Assembly: GCF_000381545.1 (NCBI RefSeq)
Contig: NZ_KB906673.1
Coordinates: 496,001-560,000, forward strand
DNA from: Rhodonellum psychrophilum GCM71 = DSM 17998
GTDB lineage: Bacteria; Bacteroidota; Bacteroidia; Cytophagales; Cyclobacteriaceae
DNA: 64,000 nt
Direction of reading: 5' to 3'
The position numbers and the translations under genes were made by a program. The notes beneath the pieces are model-generated. The model was not told the DNA's origin. It did not search any database and saw nothing but the letters and a program-made list of their open reading frames with translations. Positions 27,226 through 36,892 of the stretch are shown here, in pieces; within the stretch, counting starts at the first letter, position 1; each line of letters begins with the position of its first letter.

Positions 27226-27829
27226 AATAAAACAGGCTGGGAAAAAGATTGAGGATGCGAATAAGGTTGCAATCCTGATCCACGGCAGAGGAGCAAGTGC
27301 AGAAAGCATTCTTTCCCTAAAAGATTATCTACACCTGGAGGATTATGCATTGTTTGCACCGCAGGCAGTTGGAGGCTCATGGTATCCTTACAGTTTTATG
27401 GCGCAGGAAAAAAATAACGAGCCAGCCTTTTCCCAGGCTATGAAAACCATAGATGATTTGGTGAAATCGCTTTACAAAAGAGGTTTCAAAAGCGAGCAAA
27501 TTTACTTCATCGGTTTCTCGCAGGGAGCTTGCCTTTCCTTGGAGTATGCAACCCAAAACGCCGAAAAATACGGTGGGGTAATCGCCTTTACGGGAGGTTT
27601 GATCGGAGAACAATTCAATCCCTCCAAATATGCAGGGGACTTTAAAGGCACACCGGTCTTCATAGGATCAAGCAAGCAGGACATGCATGTCCCCTTGACA
27701 AGGATCCAGGAATCTTCCCTATTGATAGAGAAAATGGGCGCAAAAGTCAAAACCCTGATCTTTGCAGATTCAGAACACACCATCCGGGAGGAAGAGATTG
27801 AATGGGTGAATGCCAATATTTTAAATTGA
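27218..27829 (+). CDS. mhqD: MhqD-like carboxylesterase/phospholipase
   Basis: An alpha/beta hydrolase of about 203 residues in the phospholipase/carboxylesterase family. The oxyanion segment is LIHGRGASAES, the nucleophile elbow is IGFSQGACLSLEYA and the catalytic His is in DSEHTIREEE. I place the start at the ATG at 27218 (MAEIKQAGKK), inside the end of the dioxygenase gene; an in-frame TTG at 27209 is weaker. In Firmicutes mhqD is induced with mhqO by quinones under MhqR control, and this pair has the same composition. Confidence 0.9.
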   Translation: MAEIKQAGKKIEDANKVAILIHGRGASAESILSLKDYLHLEDYALFAPQAVGGSWYPYSFMAQEKNNEPAFSQAMKTIDDLVKSLYKRGFKSEQIYFIGFSQGACLSLEYATQNAEKYGGVIAFTGGLIGEQFNPSKYAGDFKGTPVFIGSSKQDMHVPLTRIQESSLLIEKMGAKVKTLIFADSEHTIREEEIEWVNANILN

Positions 27830-27850
27830 AATTGAGTAATACATTTCATA

Positions 27851-27887
27851 AAAAAAGAGAAGCCTATTTTTTGGGCTTCTCTTTTTT
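27851..27887 (+). terminator. Terminator after the mhq-like cluster
   Basis: AAAAAAGAGAAGCC pairs exactly with GGCTTCTCTTTTTT around a short T-rich loop. It also faces the convergent araA gene. Confidence 0.9.
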
Positions 27888-27951
27888 CTTTTAAAGTGAA
27901 TAGATAATCACTTCCTAATCGCTGTAAATCATGACCGGATGCTGGCAAACC

Positions 27952-29454
27952 TTACATCCTAAACCTATAAAAGGCATCACTCCAGCGGAGCTCATTTTGC
28001 AGTTGCCTCAGATTGGTACTTCCATCAATGATGATGTCTTCAATACCCGCTATTTTGGCAAAATCAGACAGGTGTTCCGAACTAAGATTCTGACTGAAGC
28101 AGGTGTGGTGTGCACCTCCGGCATAAATCCACGCCGCACAGCCCGTTTTCATATCGGGGAGTGGTTTCCACATCACCCTTGCCACAGGAAGGTTTGGCAA
28201 ATCAAATGGCGCTTCGACTGCCTCTACCTCGTTTACCACCAATCTAAACCGATTGCCCATATCCACGAGTGAAGCATTCAATCCTTGTCCTCCCGGTGCA
28301 TTGAAGACAAGTCTGACGGGATCTTCTTTTCCACCGATGCCGAGGGGATGGACTTCGCACCTTGGTTTTCCGGCAGCCAGCACTGGATCCACTTCCAACA
28401 TGTGGGCACCCAAAACCAGACTGTTATCAGGGTCAAAATGGTAGGTATAATCTTCCATAAAAGCATTTCCACCCTTCAATCCCGCTCCCATTACCTTCAT
28501 TGATCTTACCAAAGCAGCGGTTTTCCAATCACCTTCTCCAGCATAGCCATACCCTTCGGCCATTAATCGTTGTGTTGCGATTCCGGGAAGTTGTTTCATT
28601 CCGTGGAGGTCTTCAAAGGTGTTTGAAAACCCTTTGTATCCTCCATTGGCCAAAAATGCCTTCATGCCCAGTTCGATTTTAGCGGCATCCAACAAGGATT
28701 GTCTTCTGGAGCCATTTTTCACTAGATTTTCGGCAATCGTATAGGCATCTTCGTATTCTTGGACAAGTTTGTCTACCTCTAGGTCGGAAATGGAATTGAT
28801 CACTGCGACAAGGTCTCCGACGGCATGGGTATTTACCGAAAATCCGAATTTCAGTTCCGCCTCGACTTTGTCTCCGTCGGTCACGGCAACATTTCTCATA
28901 TTGTCCCCAAACCTCACAAATTTGGCCCCTTGCCAATCGTGCCAGGCATTGGCGGCTCTTGCCCAGGTGTCAATTTCCTTTACGGCTTCCGGATCTTGCC
29001 AATGTCCCACCACTACTTTGCGGCCAAGGTTCATGCGGCTTGTCAAATAACCGAATTCACGGTCTCCATGGGCACTCTGGTTGAGGTTCATGAAATCCAT
29101 ATCGATCGAATTCCACGGAATATCCCTGTTGAACTGCGTATGGAAATGCAACATCGGTCTTTGCAAAACCTTCAGCCCATTGATCCACATTTTAGCAGGG
29201 GAAAAAGTATGCATCCAGGCAATGACCCCGATGCAGTTTTGATCGTTGTTTGCCTGTTGACAGATCGAATAAATCTCCTCAGAGGTTTTCACCACGGGCT
29301 TGAACACCACGGTGATGGATAATTCCGCTTGATCGTTAAGTCCGGCTACAATGGACTCCGAGTGTGCGGCAACTTGGAGTAAGGTTTCTTCTCCGTATAA
29401 ATGCTGACTTCCCGTCAGGAACCAGATTTGCTTGTTTTTAAGGTTATTTATCAT
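27952..29454 (-). CDS. araA: L-arabinose isomerase
   Basis: A 500-residue cytoplasmic enzyme that converts L-arabinose to L-ribulose, the first step of the araBAD route. The N-terminus [16 protein letters not shown] is the family hallmark, [16 protein letters not shown] follows, and the catalytic Glu/His metal site region is [24 protein letters not shown]. The length is standard. It is transcribed leftward, away from the araB-araD operon, with the NUDIX regulator gene between them. It has its own promoter region (29455-29794). Confidence 0.97.
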   Translation of the reverse strand: MINNLKNKQIWFLTGSQHLYGEETLLQVAAHSESIVAGLNDQAELSITVVFKPVVKTSEEIYSICQQANNDQNCIGVIAWMHTFSPAKMWINGLKVLQRPMLHFHTQFNRDIPWNSIDMDFMNLNQSAHGDREFGYLTSRMNLGRKVVVGHWQDPEAVKEIDTWARAANAWHDWQGAKFVRFGDNMRNVAVTDGDKVEAELKFGFSVNTHAVGDLVAVINSISDLEVDKLVQEYEDAYTIAENLVKNGSRRQSLLDAAKIELGMKAFLANGGYKGFSNTFEDLHGMKQLPGIATQRLMAEGYGYAGEGDWKTAALVRSMKVMGAGLKGGNAFMEDYTYHFDPDNSLVLGAHMLEVDPVLAAGKPRCEVHPLGIGGKEDPVRLVFNAPGGQGLNASLVDMGNRFRLVVNEVEAVEAPFDLPNLPVARVMWKPLPDMKTGCAAWIYAGGAHHTCFSQNLSSEHLSDFAKIAGIEDIIIDGSTNLRQLQNELRWSDAFYRFRM

Positions 29455-29794
29455 CTAAGTTAGGTTTGTTGTGCGCCATTCATTTGTTATCAAAAATGAA
29501 TTGATGCATCAAGATTGAAGCAAGAGCATGCATTGAATGGAAAATGAGACACCGAAAACTTGGGTTTTCTCATTCAAGCGAATTATTGATTTCTCTGAAT
29601 TTAATTTGTTGTATCGTTTCCTTAAAAAGGTGAATCCATGGTCGATATTGAAGCCCAAATTGACACCTTGTAAAAGGGTTGCTTTTCTTCGATAAGACTT
29701 GGAAACACATTTTTCTTTGGATGCTCAATATACCAATTCAAAATTAAGCGTATTAATTACACCTAAAAAAAAGAAAAAAAATATTTCCCTGACC
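29455..29794. other. Regulatory gap upstream of araA
   Basis: These 340 bases contain no credible gene. Read on the minus strand, the segment around 29747-29765 reads TTAGGTGTAATTAATACG, similar to TTAGTGTGTAAAATACA at 31002-31018 before the arabinofuranosidase operon. It may be a shared regulator site. The region should hold the araA promoter and the 3' end signals of the NUDIX gene. Confidence 0.35.
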
Positions 29795-30505
29795 TTATTC
29801 GCTGGAGGAGGGGATTTCGATCCTTGGGATAAAATTTTGTACGTTCTGAAACTCCTCCTCATATTTATCCTTGTCCAGTCGATAAAAGAAGGCTCCTTTT
29901 TTTGAATTGGTTTTGTCTTTTTCGTCTTCTTTTATAAGTAAATTGGTCGAAAGCACCTTTCTGGTAAAGTTTCTTTTGTCGATTTTGGTATCGTAAAGGC
30001 TTTCATACATGGCCTGTAAATGTGGCAGGGTGAATTTATCAGGCAACAATTCAAAAAGAATGGGATGCATGGCTGCTTTGTATCTGAGTCGTGTCTTGGC
30101 CATTTCCACCATTTCTTCATGATCAAAGATCATCTTTGGAAGGTTTTGTATGGTAAACCATTTTGCATGGAAACTGTCATTGAGCTGCTGCATGTATTTC
30201 TGGATATCTATGAGCGCAACGTATGCAACCGCAATGGTTCTTTCCACAGGATCCCGATCAGGTTTGCTGAAAACCTGCATTTGTTCCATGTAGACATCAT
30301 GAAGCCCTGTCAGCTGGTTGAGAATCCTGATGGCGGCTTCGTCCAAGGATTCGTCGGGCGCCAGAAATCCGCCCATAAGACTCCATTTTTCCTTCTCGGG
30401 AGCAAATCCCCTTTGGATGAGCAGCAACTTGTAATCTGTTCCGTCAAAACCGAATATGATACAATCTACTGCTACTAAAATCCGGGTCTGATTGGAATAT
30501 TTCAT
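29795..30505 (-). CDS. araR: NUDIX-related transcriptional regulator of arabinose use (AraR-type)
   Basis: A 236-residue protein with an N-terminal NUDIX fold (VDCIIFGFDGTDYKLLLIQR) and a C-terminal winged-helix part (LPDKFTLPHLQAMYESLYD, KIDKRNFTRKVLSTNLLI). The NUDIX box is degenerate: GGFLAPDESLDEAAIRILNQ keeps G, E and R, but the REUxEE core reads RILNQL, so hydrolysis is unlikely. Dead NUDIX-winged-helix proteins regulate arabinose genes in Bacteroides (AraR), and the position between araA and the araBD operon supports the same job, with L-arabinose or a derivative as effector. Confidence 0.88.
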   Translation of the reverse strand: MKYSNQTRILVAVDCIIFGFDGTDYKLLLIQRGFAPEKEKWSLMGGFLAPDESLDEAAIRILNQLTGLHDVYMEQMQVFSKPDRDPVERTIAVAYVALIDIQKYMQQLNDSFHAKWFTIQNLPKMIFDHEEMVEMAKTRLRYKAAMHPILFELLPDKFTLPHLQAMYESLYDTKIDKRNFTRKVLSTNLLIKEDEKDKTNSKKGAFFYRLDKDKYEEEFQNVQNFIPRIEIPSSSE

Positions 30506-31336
30506 TGTGCTGGGAAGGATTGGTTGTTTCGAGCAGTTTTTTTTGAAAATTAAATATAGTGCTCCTAAAGTAGAAAATAAGCAGCTTTAAATAATTTTAT
30601 GAAAGCTTAAACTCAATTTGGTTGATTTTTCCAGTTTTTTTTCAGGGAGAGTACAGAAAATCAATCTGCTTAGATAATTCATTGGAATGTCCGAAAAGTC
30701 TATATTTTCCAAAGTAAAATTCTTTTTTCATTCCCAAATATTACGGATTTTGTTTAAAAACAAAATAGGTTGGATTTTAAGATTAAAACTTTTTTTATCA
30801 AATAATCTAAGGGAATAAAAGGAATCAGTATGTGTGACGGGACCATTTTTTTAGCAAAAAACAGGTTTGTGGAATCCATCAAGATTTAAGACTTTAACCC
30901 AAAAAAACTTTTTGGACTGTTTAGATCATTTAAGATGGATTCCTGGGATTAATAAAATTAGGAATTGAGGTAGACCCCATTTATTTAAATGCCAAAACAT
31001 ATTAGTGTGTAAAATACATTTAAAATTGTTTTCTTGATTTTATTTATTTAATATTCGAATGAAAATTTATTGCCAATTATACATTAGGTTTCCCAATGGG
31101 TTTGAAACTGTTTGAAAATCAGCTTATTCGGAGAATAAGACGTAGCGCCGATTTAGTCAATTCAAAAACAGGTAAGAGAGACTGATTATTAAGCAATTTT
31201 TGGTCAGTATGGAAGTGGTAATGCATCACTCGGGTCTAAGCCTTGTTCTTAAGAGAAGAGTTTTATGTTTCCTCAAAATATTGAAATTCAAAAAAATGTT
31301 TTCTGATAGACATTTCAAATTCTCATCAATGGATAA
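30506..31336. other. Long intergenic region before the arabinofuranosidase operon
   Basis: More than 800 AT-rich bases without a credible gene. It includes the leftward promoter area of the NUDIX gene and probably the promoter of the arabinan operon. TTAGTGTGTAAAATACA at 31002-31018 resembles a sequence upstream of araA. I see no RNA gene or repeat copy here. Confidence 0.4.
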
Positions 31337-31501
31337 CTCTTGATCAAGGAGCAATTTACTTCCAATGAATCACAGAAAATCACTGACCGTGATTCCGATA
31401 TTTCCCGATTTAAAACCCAAGAAATAGAAGTAAAATTTGTCAGTATCGATGGACTTGAAACAGAGAGAATCCACTATGTCAGGCTCCTAAAAGCTGATTG
31501 A
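31337..31501 (+). pseudogene. Possible C-terminal gene remnant (54 codons)
   Basis: The frame after a TAA at 31334 reads through 54 sense codons, with a protein-like composition, to a TGA at 31499-31501. It ends TQEIEVKFVSIDGLETERI then HYVRLLKAD. There is no ATG, only TTG at 31340. It looks like the tail of a longer exported or enzymatic protein left after deletion. It could be chance. It lies 36 bases before the arabinofuranosidase start. Confidence 0.3.
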
Positions 31502-31537
31502 AAACTGCAAAAAAAATTAACCTATTAATATAAACCT

Positions 31538-33085
31538 ATGAAAACAAAAAGCTTAAAAGGGACGATGCTACTGGCTGCGATGCTGGTTTCCTTCATTTCC
31601 CTGGCCCAAAACCGCTTGATCATCAATGCTGATCAAGGTGATGTCAGGATCAACAAACACATCTATGGGCACTTTGCGGAGCACCTTGGAAGAAGTATAT
31701 ATGGAGGTATTTGGGTAGGACCGGATTCTGATGTTCCGAACGAAGACGGGTATAGAAAGGATGTAATGCAAGCTTTGATCAACCTGGAGATTCCAAATTT
31801 GAGATGGCCTGGTGGTTGTTTTGCGGATGAATACCACTGGACAGATGGAATCGGAGATCCTGCCGAGAGACCCAAAATGGTCAATACACATTGGGGTGGC
31901 GTCATAGAGGACAACTCTTTTGGAACGCACGAGTTCATGAACTTTGCCAAGAAAATCGGTACAGAGCCCTATATTACAGGAAATGTTGGAAGTGGTTCTG
32001 TGGTGGAAATGTCCAAATGGATCGAATACATCAATTTTGATGGCGTGAGCCCGATGGCCGAATTGAGAAAAAGAAATGGTCAAGCCGAACCATGGGGCAT
32101 CAAGTATTGGGGTGTTGGCAACGAAAGTTGGGGTTGTGGAGGAAATATGACGCCTGAATACTATGCCAACGAATACAGAAGGTATGCGACTTATGCCAGA
32201 GATTATGGCGGCAACACACTTTATAAAATCGCCGGGGGTGCAAACAACTGGGATTACAATTGGACAGAAGTCTTGATGAAAAATATCCCCTTGGAAATGA
32301 TGGACGGTATTTCATTGCATTATTATACCGTCGCGGGCACTTGGGAAAATAAAGGGAAAGCCACAGAATTCAACAAGGAAGAATTCCTAGAAACGCTTCG
32401 AAAGGCCGCTTTAATCGATGAGTTGATCAAGCGTCATGGAACCATTATGGACAAATATGATCCTGAGAAAAGAATCGGGATGATCATTGACGAATGGGGA
32501 ACGTGGTTCCAAGTGGAGCCCGGAACAAATCCCGGATTCCTGTATCAGCAAAACACCATGCGCGATGCCCACGTAGCAGCTATTTCATTGAATATTTTTA
32601 ATAAAAATGCGGATCGTGTGCATATGGCGAACCTTGCCCAGACAGTCAATGTCTTGCAAGCTGTGATATTGACGAACGATACGGACATGATTCTGACACC
32701 AACTTATCATGTTTTTGATCTGTACAAGCCTCACAAAGATGCTACTTTGCTTTCACACGATTTGAAATCCGAGGAAGTGGGTTTTGGGAAGGAAAAAATG
32801 GAAGCATTGAATGTTTCAACATCTAGATCTGCGGATGGAACCGTCAATATCAGTATCGCCAATATCAATCCTGACAAAAAAATCGATTTGGATGTTGTGC
32901 TGAGAGGGATTGACGCAAAAACAGTAACGGCTGAATACATCACCGCTCCGGCCATCAACTCCCACAATACTTTTGAAAATAAAGAAGTGGTAAAAAAAGC
33001 AGCTTTTAAGGATTTCAAACTGAACAAGGACAATTTAAAAATCTCTGTACCCGCAAATGCGATTTTGATGGTAAGGGTTAAATAA
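31538..33085 (+). CDS. abfA: Exported alpha-L-arabinofuranosidase, GH51
   Basis: A 515-residue retaining glycosidase that releases terminal L-arabinofuranose from arabinan or arabinoxylan oligosaccharides. A signal peptide ([20 protein letters not shown], then SLAQ) sends it to the periplasm or beyond. GH51 features are [34 protein letters not shown], the acid/base Glu in [11 protein letters not shown] (about residue 195), the nucleophile Glu in IIDEWGTW (about 318) and a C-terminal beta sandwich. It is the first gene of the operon abfA-araB-araD-galM; araB follows after 6 bases. Confidence 0.96.
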   Translation: MKTKSLKGTMLLAAMLVSFISLAQNRLIINADQGDVRINKHIYGHFAEHLGRSIYGGIWVGPDSDVPNEDGYRKDVMQALINLEIPNLRWPGGCFADEYHWTDGIGDPAERPKMVNTHWGGVIEDNSFGTHEFMNFAKKIGTEPYITGNVGSGSVVEMSKWIEYINFDGVSPMAELRKRNGQAEPWGIKYWGVGNESWGCGGNMTPEYYANEYRRYATYARDYGGNTLYKIAGGANNWDYNWTEVLMKNIPLEMMDGISLHYYTVAGTWENKGKATEFNKEEFLETLRKAALIDELIKRHGTIMDKYDPEKRIGMIIDEWGTWFQVEPGTNPGFLYQQNTMRDAHVAAISLNIFNKNADRVHMANLAQTVNVLQAVILTNDTDMILTPTYHVFDLYKPHKDATLLSHDLKSEEVGFGKEKMEALNVSTSRSADGTVNISIANINPDKKIDLDVVLRGIDAKTVTAEYITAPAINSHNTFENKEVVKKAAFKDFKLNKDNLKISVPANAILMVRVK

Positions 33086-33091
33086 TTTGAT

Positions 33092-34762
33092 ATGAATGAT
33101 AAATATGTAATTGGCCTTGATTATGGTTCTGACTCTGTCAGGGCTGTTTTGGTGAATACTTCGGATGGAAACTGTCTGGCCAGTCATGTGTATTGGTATC
33201 CTAGATGGAAAGAGGGGAAATATTGCGATCCAATTTCAAACCGATTTAGGCAGCATCCTTTGGACCATCTTGAAGGATTGGAACAAACCATCAAAGGGGT
33301 TTTGTCAGCGTCGGGAGTTTCTAAAGATCAAGTAAGGGCAATATGCGTGGATACCACAGGTTCTTCTCCAATGCCTGTCGATGAAAAAGGGCAATCTTTG
33401 GCTTTGAAACCGGAATTTGCCGATAATCCGAATGCCATGATGGTGATTTGGAAAGACCATACTGCCATCAAAGAAGCGGATGAAATCAATGAGGCAGCAA
33501 GAACTTGGGGAGGTGAGGATTTCACCAAATATGAAGGAGGGATATATTCTTCAGAATGGTTTTGGGCAAAAATCCTGCACGTCATCAGAGAAGATGAAGC
33601 GGTCAAAAACGCCGCTTTTTCCTGGATGGAGCATTGTGATTTTATCACGGCCCAGTTGATCGGTTGTGAAGACCCCTTGAGTTTCAAAAGAAGCAGATGT
33701 GCTGCAGGTCACAAGGCCCTTTGGCACGCGTCATGGGGAGGTTTGCCGCCAAAAGAGTTTCTTGGAAAATTCGATCCATATTTGACAGATTTGAAAGATA
33801 GGCTTTACACAGAAACCTATACTTCTGATGAGGTTGCCGGCCACCTGAGCAAAGAATGGGCTGAAAAGCTGGGGTTGTCAGAAGATACGGTAATTGCCGT
33901 AGGTACCTTTGATGCCCATGCGGGAGCTGTCGGTGGAGAAATCACAGAAAACACATTGGTCAAAGTGATGGGTACTTCCACTTGTGATATTATGGTCACC
34001 CATAAAGAAATACTTGGAGACAAATTGATTTCCGGGATTTGTGGTCAGGTGGACGGATCGGTAATTCCCGGGACAATTGGCCTGGAAGCGGGTCAATCAG
34101 GTTTCGGTGATGTATTGGCTTGGTTCAAAAATCTAATTGTCAAGCCTTCCATAGAGCTTATTCAGAAGAGTACGCTCATCAGCGGAGATCAAAAAGAACA
34201 ATTGATAGCTGAAATAGAGGATCAAATCATCATCAGACTTTCCGATGATGCCATCAAAATACCGGTTTCTGAGTCTAAAACAATAGCTTTGGACTGGATC
34301 AATGGAAGAAGGACACCGGATGCGAACCAAGCTCTGAAAGGAGCGATCCGGAACTTGAACATGGGAACGGATGCGCCTAGGGTTTTCAAAGCTTTGGTGG
34401 AATCCATTTGCTTTGGCTCCAGGAAAATTGTGGATCGATTCCGGGAGGAAGGCATTCAGATAGATGCTGTAATTGGATTGGGAGGCGTGGCGAAAAAATC
34501 CAATCTGGTCATGCAAACCATGGCGGATATTTTGAACATGCCTATCAAAATTGCTACGTCGGAACAAGCCCCAGCTTTGGGTGCAGCCATGTATGCAGCG
34601 GTCGCTGCTGGTATCCATCCATCCACTCAGGCCGCCATCCAAGCGATGAGCAATGGCTTCGACAAAGTCTATGAGCCCATCGAGGACCATGTCGCCATTT
34701 ACGAATCGCTTTACCAGCAATATATTGTGTTTGGGAGTCAAATTGAAGAAACTACAAAATAG
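33092..34762 (+). CDS. araB: Ribulokinase
   Basis: A 556-residue FGGY-family sugar kinase that phosphorylates L-ribulose to L-ribulose-5-phosphate. It starts YVIGLDYGSDSVRAVLVN; the hallmark CVDTTGSSPMPVD, the catalytic region VGTFDAHAGAVGG with KVMGTSTCDIMV, and the FGGY-like C-terminal nucleotide site GLGGVAKKSNLVMQTMAD are all present. The length matches AraB. It lies 7 bases upstream of araD. Confidence 0.97.
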   Translation: MNDKYVIGLDYGSDSVRAVLVNTSDGNCLASHVYWYPRWKEGKYCDPISNRFRQHPLDHLEGLEQTIKGVLSASGVSKDQVRAICVDTTGSSPMPVDEKGQSLALKPEFADNPNAMMVIWKDHTAIKEADEINEAARTWGGEDFTKYEGGIYSSEWFWAKILHVIREDEAVKNAAFSWMEHCDFITAQLIGCEDPLSFKRSRCAAGHKALWHASWGGLPPKEFLGKFDPYLTDLKDRLYTETYTSDEVAGHLSKEWAEKLGLSEDTVIAVGTFDAHAGAVGGEITENTLVKVMGTSTCDIMVTHKEILGDKLISGICGQVDGSVIPGTIGLEAGQSGFGDVLAWFKNLIVKPSIELIQKSTLISGDQKEQLIAEIEDQIIIRLSDDAIKIPVSESKTIALDWINGRRTPDANQALKGAIRNLNMGTDAPRVFKALVESICFGSRKIVDRFREEGIQIDAVIGLGGVAKKSNLVMQTMADILNMPIKIATSEQAPALGAAMYAAVAAGIHPSTQAAIQAMSNGFDKVYEPIEDHVAIYESLYQQYIVFGSQIEETTK

Positions 34763-34769
34763 TCTATAA

Positions 34770-35483
34770 ATGAGCCGTCAAAGCCAATACCAGGAATTGA
34801 AGAAAGAGTGTTTTGAAGCCAATATGCAATTGCCCAAATTGGATTTGGTCGTGTACACTTTCGGGAACGTGAGTGCCGTAGACAGAAATAAAGGGGTGTT
34901 TGCAATCAAACCTAGTGGTGTTCCCTATGAAGAACTGAAGGTGGAGGATATTGTCATCTTGGATTTTGACAATACTGTAATCGAAGGGGAAATGCGTCCT
35001 TCATCGGATACCAAAACCCATGCATTTCTCTACAAAAACTGGCCAAAAATCGGAGGGATTGTCCATACCCATTCTACTTATGGAGTAGCATGGGCACAAG
35101 CTCAAATGGATATCCCGATTTTGGGGACCACCCATGCAGACCATTTGACTGCAGATATTCCCTGTGCACCCCCGATGTCGGATGACTTGATTTTGGGAGA
35201 CTATGAGCAGATGACCGGACATCAGATTTTGGATTGTTTCTCCGACAAAGGGCTTTCCTACGAAGAAGTGGAGATGGTCCTGATCGGAAATCATGGTCCT
35301 TTTGCCTGGGGGAAAAATGCAGCCAAAGCAGTTTATAACAGCAAAGTGTTGGAGGAAATAGCCAGAATGGCTTATCTTACCCTTCAAATTAACCCCAAGG
35401 CCCCAAGGCTAAAAGAAGCATTGATCCGAAAACACTATGAACGGAAACACGGAAAAGATGCCTATTACGGTCAAGGATGCTAA
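34770..35483 (+). CDS. araD: L-ribulose-5-phosphate 4-epimerase
   Basis: A 237-residue class II aldolase-fold enzyme converting L-ribulose-5-phosphate to D-xylulose-5-phosphate, which enters the pentose phosphate pathway. The zinc ligands lie in GGIVHTHSTYGVAWAQ and LGTTHADHLTADIP, with a third His in LIGNHGPFAWGK. The full length is normal. The stop (TAA at 35481) comes 7 bases before the likely start of the mutarotase gene. Confidence 0.97.
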   Translation: MSRQSQYQELKKECFEANMQLPKLDLVVYTFGNVSAVDRNKGVFAIKPSGVPYEELKVEDIVILDFDNTVIEGEMRPSSDTKTHAFLYKNWPKIGGIVHTHSTYGVAWAQAQMDIPILGTTHADHLTADIPCAPPMSDDLILGDYEQMTGHQILDCFSDKGLSYEEVEMVLIGNHGPFAWGKNAAKAVYNSKVLEEIARMAYLTLQINPKAPRLKEALIRKHYERKHGKDAYYGQGC

Positions 35484-35490
35484 CCAACCC

Positions 35491-36645
35491 ATGGACATGA
35501 AGAAAAACAACCTGAAAATCATGCGCATTTTCCTTGCCCTTTTTGCAGGAATGCTCTGGAGCTGCAACTCCCAAAAAACCGAAGAAAAAGAAATGGAGAA
35601 AGAAGAAATCAATTTCAAAGTCAAAGTACAAGAGGTGGCCATTGGCGATCAAAAAGCCAAAGTATTCCATCTTTCAAATGGGAACGGAATGGAAGTGGAA
35701 ATCTCCAGCTTCGGTGGAATCATTTCCAAACTGATCGTGCCGGATAGGGACGGAAAACCCGAAAACATCGTACTCGGTTATGAAAATATTGCCCAATACG
35801 ACACCAATCAGTATTTCTTGGGTGCCTCCGTGGGAAGATATGCAAACAGGATTGCCAAAGGAAAATTTGAATTGGATGGTAAAGTCTACCAACTCGCCAA
35901 AAACAACGGAGAAAACCATCTCCACGGTGGACCATTGGGCTTCAACCGTAAATTCTGGGATGCTGAACTCATCGAAGGGAAAGAGTCCATGAAGGTGAAA
36001 ATGACTTATCTCAGTCCTGATGGTGAAGAAGGTTATCCTGGGAACCTGACCACGGTTTTGACTTTCGAACTTACCAATGACAATAAGCTCTTGTTGGAAT
36101 TTCAGGCCGAAACAGATCAAGCGACCATCATCAACCTTACCCACCACGGCTATTTCAATCTCAGCGGAATGAAGGAAGACGTTCTCGGTCATGAGTTGGT
36201 GATCAATGCCGCCAAATACACCCCGGTTGATGCAGGCTTGATCCCAACGGGTGAATTGGCTCCGGTGGCGGGTACCCCATTTGATTTCAACCAGGTACAT
36301 TCGATCGGCGAAAGAATTGATCAGATCCCAGGAGGCTACGACCATAACTATGTGGTCAAAGAAAAGAATGATAAGAATTTGGTCAAAATGGCTGAGGTTT
36401 ACCATGCCGGTTCAGGAAGGACCATGGAACTGTTTGCGGATTCCCCAGCGGTTCAGTTTTATTCAGGCAATTTCTTGGATGGAAAACAAACCACGAATGG
36501 CATCACGTACAACAAACACATGGGTTTTTGCTTGGAGCCACAAACATTTCCCAATGCACCAAATGAACCAACCTTTCCAACGGCAAGGTTGAATCCAGGC
36601 GAAAAATATACCCACCGGATTGCTTACCATTTTGGGGTGAGATAA
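35491..36645 (+). CDS. galM: Aldose 1-epimerase (mutarotase), lipoprotein form
   Basis: A protein of about 384 residues. A lipoprotein signal is visible (MRIFLALFAGMLWSC after a short basic leader; the ATG at 35491 or 35497 is likely), so this mutarotase is periplasmic or outer-membrane anchored. Catalytic features are the His in NGENHLHGGPLGFNRKFW and NLTHHGYFNLSG, and the Glu in GFCLEPQTFPNAPN. It speeds anomer exchange of sugars such as arabinose released by the GH51 enzyme, which fits the last position of the operon. Confidence 0.94.
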   Translation: MDMKKNNLKIMRIFLALFAGMLWSCNSQKTEEKEMEKEEINFKVKVQEVAIGDQKAKVFHLSNGNGMEVEISSFGGIISKLIVPDRDGKPENIVLGYENIAQYDTNQYFLGASVGRYANRIAKGKFELDGKVYQLAKNNGENHLHGGPLGFNRKFWDAELIEGKESMKVKMTYLSPDGEEGYPGNLTTVLTFELTNDNKLLLEFQAETDQATIINLTHHGYFNLSGMKEDVLGHELVINAAKYTPVDAGLIPTGELAPVAGTPFDFNQVHSIGERIDQIPGGYDHNYVVKEKNDKNLVKMAEVYHAGSGRTMELFADSPAVQFYSGNFLDGKQTTNGITYNKHMGFCLEPQTFPNAPNEPTFPTARLNPGEKYTHRIAYHFGVR

Positions 36646-36665
36646 TTCAGTTGGGCTACGCCAAT

Positions 36666-36710
36666 AAAAACCACCTTCAAAGTCATTACTGCTTTGGAGG
36701 TGGTTTTTTT
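36666..36710 (+). terminator. Terminator ending the arabinose operon
   Basis: AAAAACCACCTTCAAAG pairs with CTTTGGAGGTGGTTTTT (one G-U pair) and is followed by further T residues. It starts about 20 bases after the galM stop. Confidence 0.88.
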
Positions 36711-36841
36711 CTGTTCTTTTTTTCTGAATTTTTTAATCAGAAGGGAGTAATTGACTCAATTTTTGAAAAATATATCCAATAAACATCCTTATTTATTTAT
36801 TGTAATCCATTGATTTAAAATAAAATAGAGCAACTTTTATA

Positions 36842-36887
36842 ATTTACTCAATGTATTGAGTAAATTTACTCAATACATTGAGTAAAT
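36842..36887. repeat. 46-bp perfect nested palindrome directly before the ATPase start
   Basis: Two 22-bp near-palindromes of the form TTTACTCA-N6-TGAGTAAA lie head to head (36843-36864 and 36865-36886). The second is the exact reverse complement of the first, so the whole 46 bp reads the same on both strands. It ends 5 bases before the ATG at 36893. An RNA crossing it would fold into a 22-bp hairpin next to the start codon. Confidence 0.9.
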
Positions 36888-36892
36888 AAAAA

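Noticed and set aside
31209-31340. Short plus-strand ORF (MEVVMHHSG...) in the gap before abfA
   Set aside because: No RBS, no coding-like composition, and it overlaps a better frame.
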